DNA of 56,432 nt, taken from the NCBI GenBank assembly GCA_947495425.1, contig CANLYR010000026.1:1-56432 (forward strand). The letters run 5' to 3'. Shown one piece after another: positions 37,362 through 47,228 of the stretch. Positions within the stretch are counted from its first letter, which is position 1. Every line of letters begins with the position of its first letter. This stretch comes from an uncultured Aquimarina sp. GTDB taxonomy: Bacteria > Bacteroidota > Bacteroidia > Flavobacteriales > Flavobacteriaceae. The position numbers were made by a program, and so were the translations under genes. The notes beneath the pieces were generated by a model. The model worked only from the letters and a program-made list of their open reading frames with translations. It did not search any database and was not told the DNA's origin.

Positions 37362-39065
37362 TTAAAAACCAATAGCAGTATCATCGCCACGTCTATCGGC
37401 ACCACCTTCTAGAGTACCATCAGGTAGCACAAGGATGCCATCTACTTTGCCAATAATTTTAGAGGTTTCTTCATCAGTTTTGTAGCCTTTTTGTCTTAGA
37501 TTTTCTAATAAAACAGCATCAAATGAATTGGGTTCAAATACAACAACATCGGGTAACCATTGATGATGAAAACGAGGAGCGTTAACCGCATCTTGCATAG
37601 TCATTCCAAACTCATGTACATTAAGTATCGTTTGTAATACCGAAGTAATGATGGTTGAACCTCCCGGGGTGCCTACAGACATCCATAATTTTCCATCTTT
37701 TTCAACAAGAGTTGGTGTCATGGAGCTTAGCATTCTTTTTTCGGGAGCTATAGCATTGGCTTCTGCACCAATAAGACCAAACATATTAGGCACACCAGGT
37801 TTGGCACTAAAATCATCCATTTCGTTGTTGAGAAAAGTACCAATTTCTGGCACATATAACTTTGATCCATAAGCCCCATTGAGTGTAATCGTTGTAGAAA
37901 TAGCATTACCAAATTGATCAACAATAGAATAATGGGTAGTTTCATCACTTTCATACCCAGGGATAAGACCACAATTGATGTCAGCTGATCGAGTAGCTTT
38001 TCCAAAACTAAAATCAGACATTCGATCAGAAAGATAGGATTCGCCGATTAAAGTATCGATAGGTATTTCAACAAAATCGGGATCTCCAAGATAATAACTG
38101 CGATCCGCATAAGCTCTTCGCTCTGCTTCAGTAAGTACCTGAATCGTTTTCATTTGGTTATGACCAAATTCTGAAAGATCATAAGGCGCTATCATTTTCA
38201 TGATTTGAGCAAGACACACTCCGCCACTAGAGGGAGGAGACATAGAAATAACCGAAAGTCCTTTGTACTCAAACCGAATGGGCTCGCGCCATTTTGCCTC
38301 ATATTTAGAGAGGTCTTCCATGGTTATTATTCCACCATTAGATTGTATGCGTTCTACTATTTTTTTTCCGGTTTCACCTTCATAAAATTCGACGCTACCA
38401 TTTTTAATGATCCGTTCTAAAGTTTCGGCCAGTTTCGTATTTTTTATAGTATCTCCAACGTTGTATGTATTCGAAAAAAGAATACTGTCTTTGTTAACTT
38501 CGAGAAAAAGTTCACTAAAATACTCAAAACGTTTTTTTTGCTTTTCGGTAATCACAAAACCACGATTTGCTAATTCGACTACAGGGTTCAAAATCTCTTC
38601 TATAGGCAGTGTGCCAAATTTTTTGTGTACGGCAAAAATTCCAGCAATGGTTCCTGGTACACCTATAGCCAAGGCTCCAACCTGACTTTTTTCAGGTATA
38701 GCATTTCCGTTTTCATCCAAATACATGTCTTTATGGGCTGCCAGAGGTGCTTTTTCTCGATAATCTAGCGCTCCGGTCTCTCCATTAGTTTTGCGATATA
38801 CCATAAAACCACCCCCACCAAGGCTTCCTGCAAAAGGATAGGTTACAGCGAGTGCCATTTCGGTAGCAACCATTGCATCAAAAGCATTACCTCCTTGTTG
38901 CATAATTGCAGATCCAATTGCAGAAGCTTCTGCTCTGGCAGAAACCACCATGGCTTTCTGTGCAATAACTCCTTGCACAGGTTTTTTAGTTTCTACGGCC
39001 TGATCAGTATTTGTTTTGCATGATAGAATAGTGAGGGCTAGCGAGAGATAAAAAATATATTTCAT
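37362..39065 (-). CDS. ggt: Gamma-glutamyltransferase, lipoprotein
   Basis: 567 residues from the ATG at 39065; the four codons before it begin with TTG and are unlikely to be used. Signal ends TILSCKTN, so the enzyme is lipid-anchored in the periplasm. It cleaves or transfers the gamma-glutamyl bond of glutathione and related peptides. The precursor self-cleaves before Thr376 (DETTHYSIVDQFG), giving two subunits; the substrate and closing motifs are MLSSMTPTLV and GTPGGSTIIT. The ACP phosphodiesterase gene precedes it by 12 bp, so both are co-transcribed. Confidence 0.94.
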   Translation of the reverse strand: MKYIFYLSLALTILSCKTNTDQAVETKKPVQGVIAQKAMVVSARAEASAIGSAIMQQGGNAFDAMVATEMALAVTYPFAGSLGGGGFMVYRKTNGETGALDYREKAPLAAHKDMYLDENGNAIPEKSQVGALAIGVPGTIAGIFAVHKKFGTLPIEEILNPVVELANRGFVITEKQKKRFEYFSELFLEVNKDSILFSNTYNVGDTIKNTKLAETLERIIKNGSVEFYEGETGKKIVERIQSNGGIITMEDLSKYEAKWREPIRFEYKGLSVISMSPPSSGGVCLAQIMKMIAPYDLSEFGHNQMKTIQVLTEAERRAYADRSYYLGDPDFVEIPIDTLIGESYLSDRMSDFSFGKATRSADINCGLIPGYESDETTHYSIVDQFGNAISTTITLNGAYGSKLYVPEIGTFLNNEMDDFSAKPGVPNMFGLIGAEANAIAPEKRMLSSMTPTLVEKDGKLWMSVGTPGGSTIITSVLQTILNVHEFGMTMQDAVNAPRFHHQWLPDVVVFEPNSFDAVLLENLRQKGYKTDEETSKIIGKVDGILVLPDGTLEGGADRRGDDTAIGF

Positions 39066-39077
39066 GGGAATAAACAA

Positions 39078-39662
39078 TTAAAGTTTTTTCATTTCATTTT
39101 TGGTGAATAATTGAATTTCTTTAAAAAAAGAACGGAATTCTTGGTCAAAATCGGTATAGTATTCTTCTAGTTCTACAACAGCAAGATCCATTTTAGATTT
39201 ATTTTTTGTTCTTCGGTTCATGCCCGACAAAACGGTGCCAATACCTGAGATTGATGCATAATTTAATAGCCAGTTATCCTGAACCATATATGGAAGGAAT
39301 TGCTGAATACGTTTTGGTAAAATCGTGTAATACTCCTGTAGCAGCTTATAAAACCTGATGGTATAATCTTCTAAAGGTACATCAGAATATTCTTGCCAAT
39401 TGGCTGCCAAAAAATGATCATAAAGGATGTCTACAATTACTGAGCTGTAATGTCCATATTTTGAAAATAATCTCGAAGTACTTTTTTTAACAATAGCGTG
39501 AGTATCTGTATACGAATCGATTTTACGATGTAAGGTAATGCCTTTGCTTACGCGATCTGGATATTCTAGATACTTTTTCCCTTTGACCGAATCAGCAATA
39601 AAATTACCTATTTTGAGCTCCGGATCCTCACCGGATAGATAAATATGAGCTAAAAAATTCAT
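39078..39662 (-). CDS. Acyl carrier protein phosphodiesterase-like protein
   Basis: 194 residues of the AcpH/DUF479 family, HD-like: MNFLAHIYLSGEDPELKIGNFIADSVKG, then GITLHRKIDSYTDTHAIVKKS, and YDHFLAANWQEYSD. E. coli AcpH removes the phosphopantetheine arm from acyl carrier protein. The His/Asp residues of the N-terminal half are conserved here. Whether this homologue has the same activity is not established. First gene of a two-gene unit with ggt. Confidence 0.88.
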   Translation of the reverse strand: MNFLAHIYLSGEDPELKIGNFIADSVKGKKYLEYPDRVSKGITLHRKIDSYTDTHAIVKKSTSRLFSKYGHYSSVIVDILYDHFLAANWQEYSDVPLEDYTIRFYKLLQEYYTILPKRIQQFLPYMVQDNWLLNYASISGIGTVLSGMNRRTKNKSKMDLAVVELEEYYTDFDQEFRSFFKEIQLFTKNEMKKL

Positions 39663-39723
39663 GGTGTTAAAATACGAGTTTTTTAATGATGTATGCTACT
39701 TTATGTTGTTTATAGTGCAATTA

Positions 39724-39750
39724 TTGTAGTTAGTACAAAAAATATGTTTG
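39724..39750 (+). promoter_or_regulatory. Promoter of the NHL-like lipoprotein gene
   Basis: TTG (39724-39726), 16-nt spacer, TATGTTTG (39743-39750). The box overlaps a spurious upstream start in the same frame and so fixes the gene start further down. Confidence 0.6.
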
Positions 39751-39792
39751 TTGTGTCATGAAATTTTATATTTAAAAAAATATACAGCATTT

Positions 39793-40746
39793 ATGAAACC
39801 TACGATTTGTCTCAATTTTCATAATTTTAGATCTAAATGTACTCAATTTGCAGATGTATTTTCATCGTTGATTGTTAGTGGTATTCATAAATTTATGATC
39901 GTTACTTTTCTGGTGTTATTTTTATTGTGTTCATGTGATCGAGAAAGAGAAAGTTCAGATTTTACTGCTGTGGGAACATTTACAAATGGAGTTGAAGGCC
40001 CTGCTACCGATGATTTAGGAAATATTTATGCCGTAAATTATCAAAGAGAAGGTACTATAGGAAAAGTTACGCCAGACGGAATTGCTTCTGTTTTTCTGGA
40101 GCTTCCTACCGGAAGTATAGGTAATGGAATACGATTTGGTAGTAAAGGCGCAATGTATATTGCAGATTATAAGAAACACAATATTCTGAAGGTTGATATG
40201 GAAACTAAAAAGATTGAAGTTTTTGCACACCAACCACAAGCAAATCAACCCAACGATATTGCGATAGGAAACAATGGCGTTTTATATGCAAGTGATCCCA
40301 ATTGGTCTAATGAAACAGGTAGTATTTGGAAAATAACAAAAGAAAACGGTTTCGAACGTTTAGAAGCTAATATGGGTACTACTAATGGGATTGAGGTTAG
40401 TACCTATAAAAATAGATTGTTTGTAAATGAATCCGTTCAAAGAAAAGTGTGGGTATATGATATAGCGGGCGATGGTACTGTAACCAATAAAAAGTTATTC
40501 TATTCTTTTGATGACTATGGGTTAGATGGAATGCGGTGTGATGATAAAGGAAATCTTTATATATGTCGCTATGATAAAGGTACGGTTGCCGTTTTGTCTA
40601 ATAAAGGAGTACTTTTAAAAGAATTCACACTTCAAGGGAAAAAACCAACAAATATAACGTTTAGTACTGATTTTAAATTATTTTATGTAACTGTTTCAGA
40701 CCGAGGTAATATTGAAGTCGTAAAAAATACACTATACGCAATGTAA
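39793..40746 (+). CDS. SMP-30/NHL-type beta-propeller lipoprotein
   Basis: About 317 residues from the ATG at 39793. Upstream in-frame codons lie in the -7 box; a later ATG at 39895 would remove the basic residues before the signal, so 39793 is preferred. The signal ends in VLFLLCSCDRE (lipidated Cys). Residues 60-310 form an SMP-30/gluconolactonase-like six-bladed propeller: GVEGPATDDLGNIYAVNYQ, QPNDIAIGNNGVLYASDPNW, GLDGMRCDDKGNLYICRYDKGT. Many members hydrolyse lactones; the metal residues are only partly recognisable, so the activity is uncertain. Independent unit before glmM. Confidence 0.85.
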   Translation: MKPTICLNFHNFRSKCTQFADVFSSLIVSGIHKFMIVTFLVLFLLCSCDRERESSDFTAVGTFTNGVEGPATDDLGNIYAVNYQREGTIGKVTPDGIASVFLELPTGSIGNGIRFGSKGAMYIADYKKHNILKVDMETKKIEVFAHQPQANQPNDIAIGNNGVLYASDPNWSNETGSIWKITKENGFERLEANMGTTNGIEVSTYKNRLFVNESVQRKVWVYDIAGDGTVTNKKLFYSFDDYGLDGMRCDDKGNLYICRYDKGTVAVLSNKGVLLKEFTLQGKKPTNITFSTDFKLFYVTVSDRGNIEVVKNTLYAM

Positions 40747-40792
40747 AACTCAAAAAGACTATTTTCTTTTCAAAATTTTATATAGCATTACA

Positions 40793-40823
40793 TTGTAGCA
40801 GTTCATCGTATCTTGTACATTTG
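40793..40823 (+). promoter_or_regulatory. Promoter of glmM
   Basis: TTG (40793-40795), 20-nt spacer, TACATTTG (40816-40823), 30 nt before the ATG at 40854. It excludes an in-frame TTG inside the box as start. Confidence 0.65.
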
Positions 40824-40853
40824 TTCAAAATTGAAATAAATCAAATACGATAT

Positions 40854-42242
40854 ATGACACTGATCAAATCAATATCAGGAATTAGAGGTACCATAGGGGG
40901 ATCTGTTGGAGACAATCTTACTCCTGTAGATGCTGTAAAATTTGCTTCAGCTTATGGGAGTTGGCTTAAGAAAGAAACGAATAAAGAACACCCAACCGTT
41001 GTTGTTGGTCGTGATGCTCGTATTTCTGGTGCTATGATACAACAATTAGTAATGAATAGCTTAGTAGGTTTAGGAATTCATGTTATTGACTTAGGGCTCT
41101 CTACTACACCAACGGTAGAAATTGCTGTACCGATTGAAAAAGCAGATGGCGGTATAATTTTAACAGCCAGTCATAACCCAAAACAATGGAATGCCTTAAA
41201 ACTTCTTAATTCTAAAGGAGAGTTTTTGAATGCCGAGAACGGAAAAAAGATTCTGGATTTAGCAGAAAACGATGACTATACCTTTGCTGAAGTTGATGAT
41301 TTAGGAAGTATTACTGCTAATGACACCTACATCGATAAACACATAGAAGAAGTACTCAACTTATCATTGGTAAATCCAGAAATAGTAAAAGATGCAGGTT
41401 TTAAGGTAGTAGTAGATGCTGTAAACTCAACTGGGGGAATTGCAATACCAAGGCTTCTTAGAAAAATGGGAGTAGAGGTAGTAGAGTTATATTGTGACCC
41501 CACTGGTCATTTCCCTCATAACCCAGAACCGCTTAAGGAGCATTTAACCGATTTATCAGCGTTGGTGGTTAAAGAGAAAGCAGATTTTGGTCTTACGGTC
41601 GATCCTGATGTAGATCGATTAGCGTTTATGAGTGAAGATGGAGAAATGTTTGGGGAAGAATATACACTGGTAGCTTGTGCAGATTTCGTACTGGGTAAAA
41701 CCCCAGGAAATACAGTTTCCAATTTGTCGTCAAGCAGAGCGTTGCGCGATGTAACCCAGAAGCATCATGGCACCTATGAAGCAAGTGCCGTAGGAGAAGT
41801 GAATGTGGTTTCTACAATGAAAGCAAATAAGGCTGTTATTGGAGGTGAAGGCAATGGAGGAATTATTTACCCAGAATCACATTATGGTAGGGATTCCCTG
41901 GTAGGAGTTGCGTTATTTCTTACGCATCTGGCAGAGAAAAAATGTACAGTAAGTGAATTGCGCAATAGTTACCCATCATATTTTATGAGTAAGAACAAGG
42001 TGCAATTAACGCCTGGATTGGATGTCGATGGTATTTTGAAAGGATTTCATAAAAAGCATGAGTCGCAAGAAGTCTCTATTGTTGATGGCGTAAAAGTTGA
42101 TTTCGATGATTGCTGGGTTCATTTGCGAAAAAGTAACACAGAACCTATTATACGTATTTATACCGAAGCGCTTAGTCAGGAAAAAGCTGATCAATTGGCA
42201 GAAGATACCATTAAAACTTTAAAGGAAATAGCAGGAATCTAA
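40854..42242 (+). CDS. glmM: Phosphoglucosamine mutase
   Basis: 462 residues from the ATG at 40854. Interconverts glucosamine-6- and -1-phosphate on the route to UDP-GlcNAc for peptidoglycan and lipopolysaccharide. The active-site phosphoserine is S106 in ILTASHNPKQWNALK; the metal loop is TVDPDVDRLAF near 242; sugar-binding GEGNGGIIYPE near 335 and phosphate-binding RKSNTEPIIRIYTEA near 425. Such Bacteroidota enzymes are sometimes labelled phosphomannomutase/phosphoglucomutase; phosphoglucosamine is most likely. A clear terminator follows. Confidence 0.92.
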   Translation: MTLIKSISGIRGTIGGSVGDNLTPVDAVKFASAYGSWLKKETNKEHPTVVVGRDARISGAMIQQLVMNSLVGLGIHVIDLGLSTTPTVEIAVPIEKADGGIILTASHNPKQWNALKLLNSKGEFLNAENGKKILDLAENDDYTFAEVDDLGSITANDTYIDKHIEEVLNLSLVNPEIVKDAGFKVVVDAVNSTGGIAIPRLLRKMGVEVVELYCDPTGHFPHNPEPLKEHLTDLSALVVKEKADFGLTVDPDVDRLAFMSEDGEMFGEEYTLVACADFVLGKTPGNTVSNLSSSRALRDVTQKHHGTYEASAVGEVNVVSTMKANKAVIGGEGNGGIIYPESHYGRDSLVGVALFLTHLAEKKCTVSELRNSYPSYFMSKNKVQLTPGLDVDGILKGFHKKHESQEVSIVDGVKVDFDDCWVHLRKSNTEPIIRIYTEALSQEKADQLAEDTIKTLKEIAGI

Positions 42243-42273
42243 CCGCTTTAAAAATATATACCTCCGTGAACTC

Positions 42274-42310
42274 AAAACCACGAAAATCAAATAGATTTAC
42301 GTGGTTTTTT
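42274..42310. terminator. Terminator between glmM and kdsC
   Basis: AAAACCACG(A)AAATC pairs with GATTT-ACGTGGTTTT, followed by T residues; A-rich left arm makes it usable from both convergent genes. Confidence 0.75.
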
Positions 42311-42360
42311 GTGTCACTATATACTTTCTCACTTTTGACTCCTAATTTTTAACCCAGACA

Positions 42361-42885
42361 CTACGCTTCAGCATCAAAATCAGCAACCCATTTACCCTGT
42401 ACTTTAAGTACCTGTTCAATAACATCTCGTACGCAGCCTTTTCCTCCTTTTTTATAGGATATATATTTAGAAATTTCTTTTACTTCAGCAACAGCATCTT
42501 GCGGACAAGTTGGTAAGCCTATGATTTGCATCACGGGCATATCTGGAATATCATCGCCCATATATAACACATGTTCAGCTTTAATGTGTTTACGGTCAAA
42601 ATAGTTATGCAACTGTTCTACTTTATGATGTGCGCCTAAGTAAATATCTGGTATCCCTAAATTTTTTAATCGTTCTCTAACGCCTTCATTTTTTCCACCA
42701 GAGATAATACACACATGATATCCTTGTTGCACAGCGGTCTTAAGCGCATAACCATCTTTGATATTCATGGTTCTCAATAACTCTCCATCACTATTGATGA
42801 GTACGGTTCCGTCGGTTAGCACACCATCTACATCAAAAATAAATGTAGTAATGTGTTGCAAATATTCTTTATAACTTTTTTCCAT
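42361..42885 (-). CDS. kdsC: KDO 8-phosphate phosphatase, KdsC-type HAD hydrolase
   Basis: 174 residues, a cap-less C0 HAD phosphatase. FIFDVDGVLTDGT supplies the nucleophile D18 and acid D20, HVCIISGGKNEGVRERL is motif II, and VLYMGDDIPDMPVMQIIG carries the Mg2+ Asp pair. KdsC frees KDO from its phosphate for lipopolysaccharide core synthesis. The length and lack of other domains fit. Its start overlaps the end of the DUF2520 gene by 17 bp, so both are translated from one mRNA. Confidence 0.92.
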   Translation of the reverse strand: MEKSYKEYLQHITTFIFDVDGVLTDGTVLINSDGELLRTMNIKDGYALKTAVQQGYHVCIISGGKNEGVRERLKNLGIPDIYLGAHHKVEQLHNYFDRKHIKAEHVLYMGDDIPDMPVMQIIGLPTCPQDAVAEVKEISKYISYKKGGKGCVRDVIEQVLKVQGKWVADFDAEA

Positions 42886-43633
42886 ATTTAGACTGTATCG
42901 CTTTTGTTAGGTATTGATATATTTCTTTTTGTGTTTGGTTTGATAAGATTTTCAAATGGCGTGCTATGGTTTTGTTATCATTTCTAATCGCAGGACCTGT
43001 TTGCGCGTCTTTAGGACTCATACTGGTAATTTTTTGAGCAGTTTCCTGTATCAGAGGATGTAAAATTTCAAAGGGGATGTTGTGTTCTTCACAGATCTCA
43101 TTTCCTGTTGTATATAAGTAATTCGTAAAATTATTTACCAGTACGGCTGCAACATGCAGGGCATTGCGTTGTTCAGAAGTGATGGTATACATTTTTTCTG
43201 ATAAGGCGGAAGCCAGTTTTTGAAGCAGCTTCATGTCTTTTTCTTCATTACTTTCCAAACAAAAGGGGATACTACCAAAATCAACGGGTTTATCTGTACT
43301 AAAGGTCTGTAAGGGATAAAAAACTCCTTGTCTGTTACGCTCATGTATAGCCTGCATAGGCACACTGCCCGAGGTATGTACTACCAGTCGATTATCAAAG
43401 GGCAACTGTGCCGTAATATCTTTAATGGCGTCATCGCTTATGGCTATGATGTAGATATCGGCTTCAACGAGTTCATCAAGATATTTTACAACAGTTTTTT
43501 TATTTTGATCAGGACCGATCACATTTCCTTTTCGATTATAGCATTGTATAACCGTTATTGATTTCTGATGTAAAAAACCTGCATACAAGTGTTTTGCAAC
43601 ATTTCCAGAACCAAGAATAACAACTCTAATCAT
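42869..43633 (-). CDS. Rossmann-like and DUF2520 domain protein
   Basis: 254 residues from the ATG at 43633; a longer frame starts upstream but lacks the conserved beginning. The N-terminal Rossmann motif VVILGSGNVAKHLYAG leads into an NADP-binding-like domain (to about 125), and the C-terminal DUF2520 part (about 125-250) is helical, with HVAAVLVNNFTNYLYTTGNEIC. Members resemble ketopantoate/pyrroline reductase layouts; no substrate is established. Coupled with kdsC by overlap. Confidence 0.88.
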   Translation of the reverse strand: MIRVVILGSGNVAKHLYAGFLHQKSITVIQCYNRKGNVIGPDQNKKTVVKYLDELVEADIYIIAISDDAIKDITAQLPFDNRLVVHTSGSVPMQAIHERNRQGVFYPLQTFSTDKPVDFGSIPFCLESNEEKDMKLLQKLASALSEKMYTITSEQRNALHVAAVLVNNFTNYLYTTGNEICEEHNIPFEILHPLIQETAQKITSMSPKDAQTGPAIRNDNKTIARHLKILSNQTQKEIYQYLTKAIQSKYGKKL

Positions 43634-43739
43634 TTGGTAAAAATAAGGAAGTTGTTTCAAAAGAATAAACAAGATTAACACTTCTGTTAAAACCAACAAA
43701 TCAAAAGTTGATCATGATACATTATCCCTCTAAAAACCT

Positions 43740-43747
43740 TAAATTTG
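43740..43747 (+). promoter_or_regulatory. -7 box of the ResB-CcsA gene
   Basis: TAAATTTG fits TAnnTTTG, 24 nt before the ATG at 43772. The nearest upstream TTG is too far for a -33 box, so the call rests on the -7 box alone. Confidence 0.4.
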
Positions 43748-43771
43748 CCGAGCTAAAAAAGAAAAATTATT

Positions 43772-46700
43772 ATGCAAGATAAGCTAGCGAGTATTTTGTT
43801 TTCTACACGATTAACAGCGATTTTATTTATTGTTTTTGCAGTGTCTATGGGAGTAGGTACATTTTTAGAAGATGGTTATGGTACTACCGCAGCAAGAATC
43901 TGGATATACAACACATGGTGGTTTGAGGCCATTATGGTATTTTTTGCGATCAATTTTTGTGGAAACATTGTTAGATATAAACTGTACAAAAGAGAAAAAT
44001 GGGCCACATTACTGCTACATTTATCATTTATTCTGATTATTGTTGGTGCTTTTGTAACCCGTTATATTAGTTATGAAGGGGTAATGCCTATTCGCGAAGG
44101 AGAAACTACTGCCACTTTTCTTTCTGAAAAAACATATTTAACCATCTTTCTTGATGGTGAAATTAATGGCGAACCACGCCGAAGAATTATTTCTAAAGAT
44201 TTTGAATTGGCAGAAGCCGCAGACAATAGCTTTGTTATCGATACAGATTATAATAACCAACCGGTTACGATTACCTATAAAAATTTTATACAAGGTGCAG
44301 AGATGGGGTTGGTCGCTTCTGCAGAAGGAAAAAACTACCTCAAAATTGTTGAAGCCGGAGATGGGGATCGTCATGATCATTTTCTAGAAGAAGGTGAGGT
44401 TGCTAATATTCACAATGTTTTGGTGGCTTTTAATGAACCTACACAGGGCGCCATTAATATTACTTACAAAAACGATGAATATTTTATTGCGTCTCCTTTT
44501 GAAGGTTCATATATGCGTATGGCAGATCAAAAACAAGGATTGGTGTTCAAAGATAGTGTACAACCCTTAATGCTACGTTCACTATACCAAACCGCAGGCA
44601 TGCAATTTGTAATTCCTGACCCTGTACTCACAGGTACCTACGATATTGTACCCATAGAAGACAAAGATAAAGGTCAGGAAGATGCATTAATTTTTGATGT
44701 AACTACTAACGGTGAAACCAAAGAAGTTAAGCTACTTGGCGGAAAGGGGTATAATAACGACATGAAAAAAATTACCCTTGGCGGATTGGACATGTATTTT
44801 AGTTACGGGTCGAAGCAAATGGAATTACCTTTTTCGCTGAAGCTCAATGATTTTATTGCCGAAAAATTTCCTGGGACTACAAATGTGTATAAATCATTTA
44901 AAAGCAAGGTCGATATTGTAGAGGATAATACCTCCCGACCCTATGATATCTATATGAATCATGTATTAGATCACAAAGGATACCGTTTCTTTCAGGCTTC
45001 TTTTGATCCCGACGAGAAAGGAACGGTATTGTCTGTAAGTCACGATCGTTGGGGCACATTGATCACTTACGCTGGATATATGCTACTGTATTTGGGGATG
45101 ATGCTCATCCTGTTTACCAGAGGTTCTCGTTTTAAAGATTTAGAAAAGATGCTGAACAAAGTAAAATCAAAAAAGAAAGCATTGCCCGTGATTTTGGCAC
45201 TACTGATATCTACATTTTCTTTTGCACAGGTAGTACCCGATCATAGTATGAATCATGTCCCGGCATTACCTGGCAAAGCCCAGTTGGATTCTGTGATTCT
45301 GGCAAAAGCTGTACCCAAAGCGCATGCTGCCAGTTTTGGTAGTATCGTGATTCAAGATGAGCGGGGTAGAATGAAACCGATCAACACGTTTTCTTCAGAA
45401 TTACTGAGGAAACTTAGTAAAAAAGATACTTACGAAGGATTAAATGCCGATCAGGTATTTGTTTCTATGGTAGAAAATCCATTTTTATGGTATAGTGTTC
45501 CGATTATAGAGATAAAAAGGGAAAATGATAGCATTCGTAGAATATTGGGCGTACCAAAATCAGAACGACGTGTATCTTTAATCGATCTGGTAGAACCCGA
45601 TGGAACGTATAAGCTCACTCCATACCTAGAGCGTGCCAGTAGCACCAACACTCCCAGTAGTTTTGAGAAAGATTTTCTAAAAACTCACGAAAAATTTTAC
45701 CTCCTTAATCAAGCACTAGGCGGCGGGATTCTCAAAATCTTTCCTATACCCGATGATGAGAGTAACAAATGGGTTTCTCCTCCTGAGCTTAATGAATATA
45801 AATTTACGGGGATGGATTCTGTATATACCCGACAGATTATACAAATCTATAGACAATCGTTGCCAGAGGCAAGAAAAACAGGAGATTATAGCAAACCCGA
45901 TCAATATGTTGAAAGTATAAAGAGCTTTCAGAAAAGATTTGGTAGCGAAGTTATGCCTACAGATAAAAAAATTAAAGCTGAGATCGCGCTCAATAAGTAT
46001 GATATCTTCAGAACGCTATATCGTTATTATATGTTGGTTGGATTGCTTTTAATGGCTTTTGTGATTGCTAGAATATTCAAAGAATCCAAAATCATAAAAG
46101 GGATCGTTAATACCACGATTGGTTTGGTTATTCTTTTGTTTATCGCACACACAGCAGGACTTATTATACGCTGGTATGTCTCTGGGCACGCTCCATGGAG
46201 TGATGCTTATGAGTCTATGATTTATGTCGCCTGGATGACATTGGCTATAGGGTTGGCCTTTGGGAGAAAAAGTAATCTTACGATTGCAGCAACAACCTTT
46301 GTTGCCGCTATAATATTGTTTTTTGCACACGAAAACTGGACAGATCCTGCAATCGCTAATTTACAACCTGTATTAGACTCCTATTGGGTCTTGATCCATG
46401 TATCTATAATCGTGGGGAGTTATGGGCCATTTTTTGTAGGAGCAATCCTGGGGATTCTTTCTTTGGTTCTTATGATGCTAACAACAACATCTAATAAAAA
46501 AAGAATGGATCTCAATATCAAAGAGATTACTATTATTAACGAAATGGCGCTTACTATTGGGTTGGTGATGCTCACAATAGGTAATTTCTTAGGCGGCATG
46601 TGGGCAAACGAGAGTTGGGGTCGCTATTGGGGTTGGGATCCCAAGGAAACCTGGGCTCTGATAAGTATTATGGTCTATGCCTTTGTGATTCATATGAGAT

Positions 46701-46936
46701 TGGTTCCCGGGTTGCGTGGTAGATGGTGGTTTAATTTGGCATCGATATTGGCGATCTATAGTGTGTTGATGACCTATTTTGGAGTGAATTTTTACCTCAA
46801 AGGATTACATTCTTATGCCAGTGGTGATAAAGTGATTACACCCAATGCCGTATATTATTCGGTTGTAGTGTTGATTATCCTTGGTGGATTATCGTACTGG
46901 CGCAATCAGGTGCATTATAAGAAAAAGAAAGCATAG
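43772..46936 (+). CDS. Fused ResB-CcsA cytochrome c biogenesis protein
   Basis: 1054 residues, the system II haem-lyase as one chain. The N-terminal ResB part has membrane helices near 12-30, 45-65 and 74-95, a long periplasmic domain, and a helix near 430-450. A second periplasmic stretch (about 470-750) follows. The CcsA part (about 750-1054) has multiple helices and the WWD haem-handling motif GGMWANESWGRYWGWDPKETWALISIM near 945-970, then FVIHMRLVPG with a haem-ligand His. It exports haem and attaches it to CXXCH cytochromes in the periplasm. Thioredoxin-like partners are not adjacent. Confidence 0.94.
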   Translation: MQDKLASILFSTRLTAILFIVFAVSMGVGTFLEDGYGTTAARIWIYNTWWFEAIMVFFAINFCGNIVRYKLYKREKWATLLLHLSFILIIVGAFVTRYISYEGVMPIREGETTATFLSEKTYLTIFLDGEINGEPRRRIISKDFELAEAADNSFVIDTDYNNQPVTITYKNFIQGAEMGLVASAEGKNYLKIVEAGDGDRHDHFLEEGEVANIHNVLVAFNEPTQGAINITYKNDEYFIASPFEGSYMRMADQKQGLVFKDSVQPLMLRSLYQTAGMQFVIPDPVLTGTYDIVPIEDKDKGQEDALIFDVTTNGETKEVKLLGGKGYNNDMKKITLGGLDMYFSYGSKQMELPFSLKLNDFIAEKFPGTTNVYKSFKSKVDIVEDNTSRPYDIYMNHVLDHKGYRFFQASFDPDEKGTVLSVSHDRWGTLITYAGYMLLYLGMMLILFTRGSRFKDLEKMLNKVKSKKKALPVILALLISTFSFAQVVPDHSMNHVPALPGKAQLDSVILAKAVPKAHAASFGSIVIQDERGRMKPINTFSSELLRKLSKKDTYEGLNADQVFVSMVENPFLWYSVPIIEIKRENDSIRRILGVPKSERRVSLIDLVEPDGTYKLTPYLERASSTNTPSSFEKDFLKTHEKFYLLNQALGGGILKIFPIPDDESNKWVSPPELNEYKFTGMDSVYTRQIIQIYRQSLPEARKTGDYSKPDQYVESIKSFQKRFGSEVMPTDKKIKAEIALNKYDIFRTLYRYYMLVGLLLMAFVIARIFKESKIIKGIVNTTIGLVILLFIAHTAGLIIRWYVSGHAPWSDAYESMIYVAWMTLAIGLAFGRKSNLTIAATTFVAAIILFFAHENWTDPAIANLQPVLDSYWVLIHVSIIVGSYGPFFVGAILGILSLVLMMLTTTSNKKRMDLNIKEITIINEMALTIGLVMLTIGNFLGGMWANESWGRYWGWDPKETWALISIMVYAFVIHMRLVPGLRGRWWFNLASILAIYSVLMTYFGVNFYLKGLHSYASGDKVITPNAVYYSVVVLIILGGLSYWRNQVHYKKKKA

Positions 46937-47228
46937 GCTTTATAACAGCATTATTATCGATTACTTTGTGTATGACCAGGGATGATCTGACGATGTATTT
47001 TTAGTTGGTTACGGAATTAAGAGCACAATACCTGTCTCTAGATAAAATCAATGGTGTACAATTGCTTCATATAAGAACTAGTATTATAAACCCCTGTATT
47101 AAAATGATCATGTATATAGTTTTCAGTATATAAACAAACAATAGTATATTTTCATATTGGCTATGATGGTAGCCCCTATAGTTTATTTTAGACCTCTTCA
47201 CTTTTAATGTTTCCAATTTTAATATACA
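46937..47228. other. 292-bp gap with no recognised element
   Basis: AT-rich sequence between the ResB-CcsA gene and the convergent 180-residue gene. No terminator, RNA or ORF that I can support is seen. Confidence 0.5.

Noticed and set aside
46937..47228. Remnant of a gene after the ResB-CcsA fusion
   Set aside because: All frames are short and broken, with no recognisable protein similarity.
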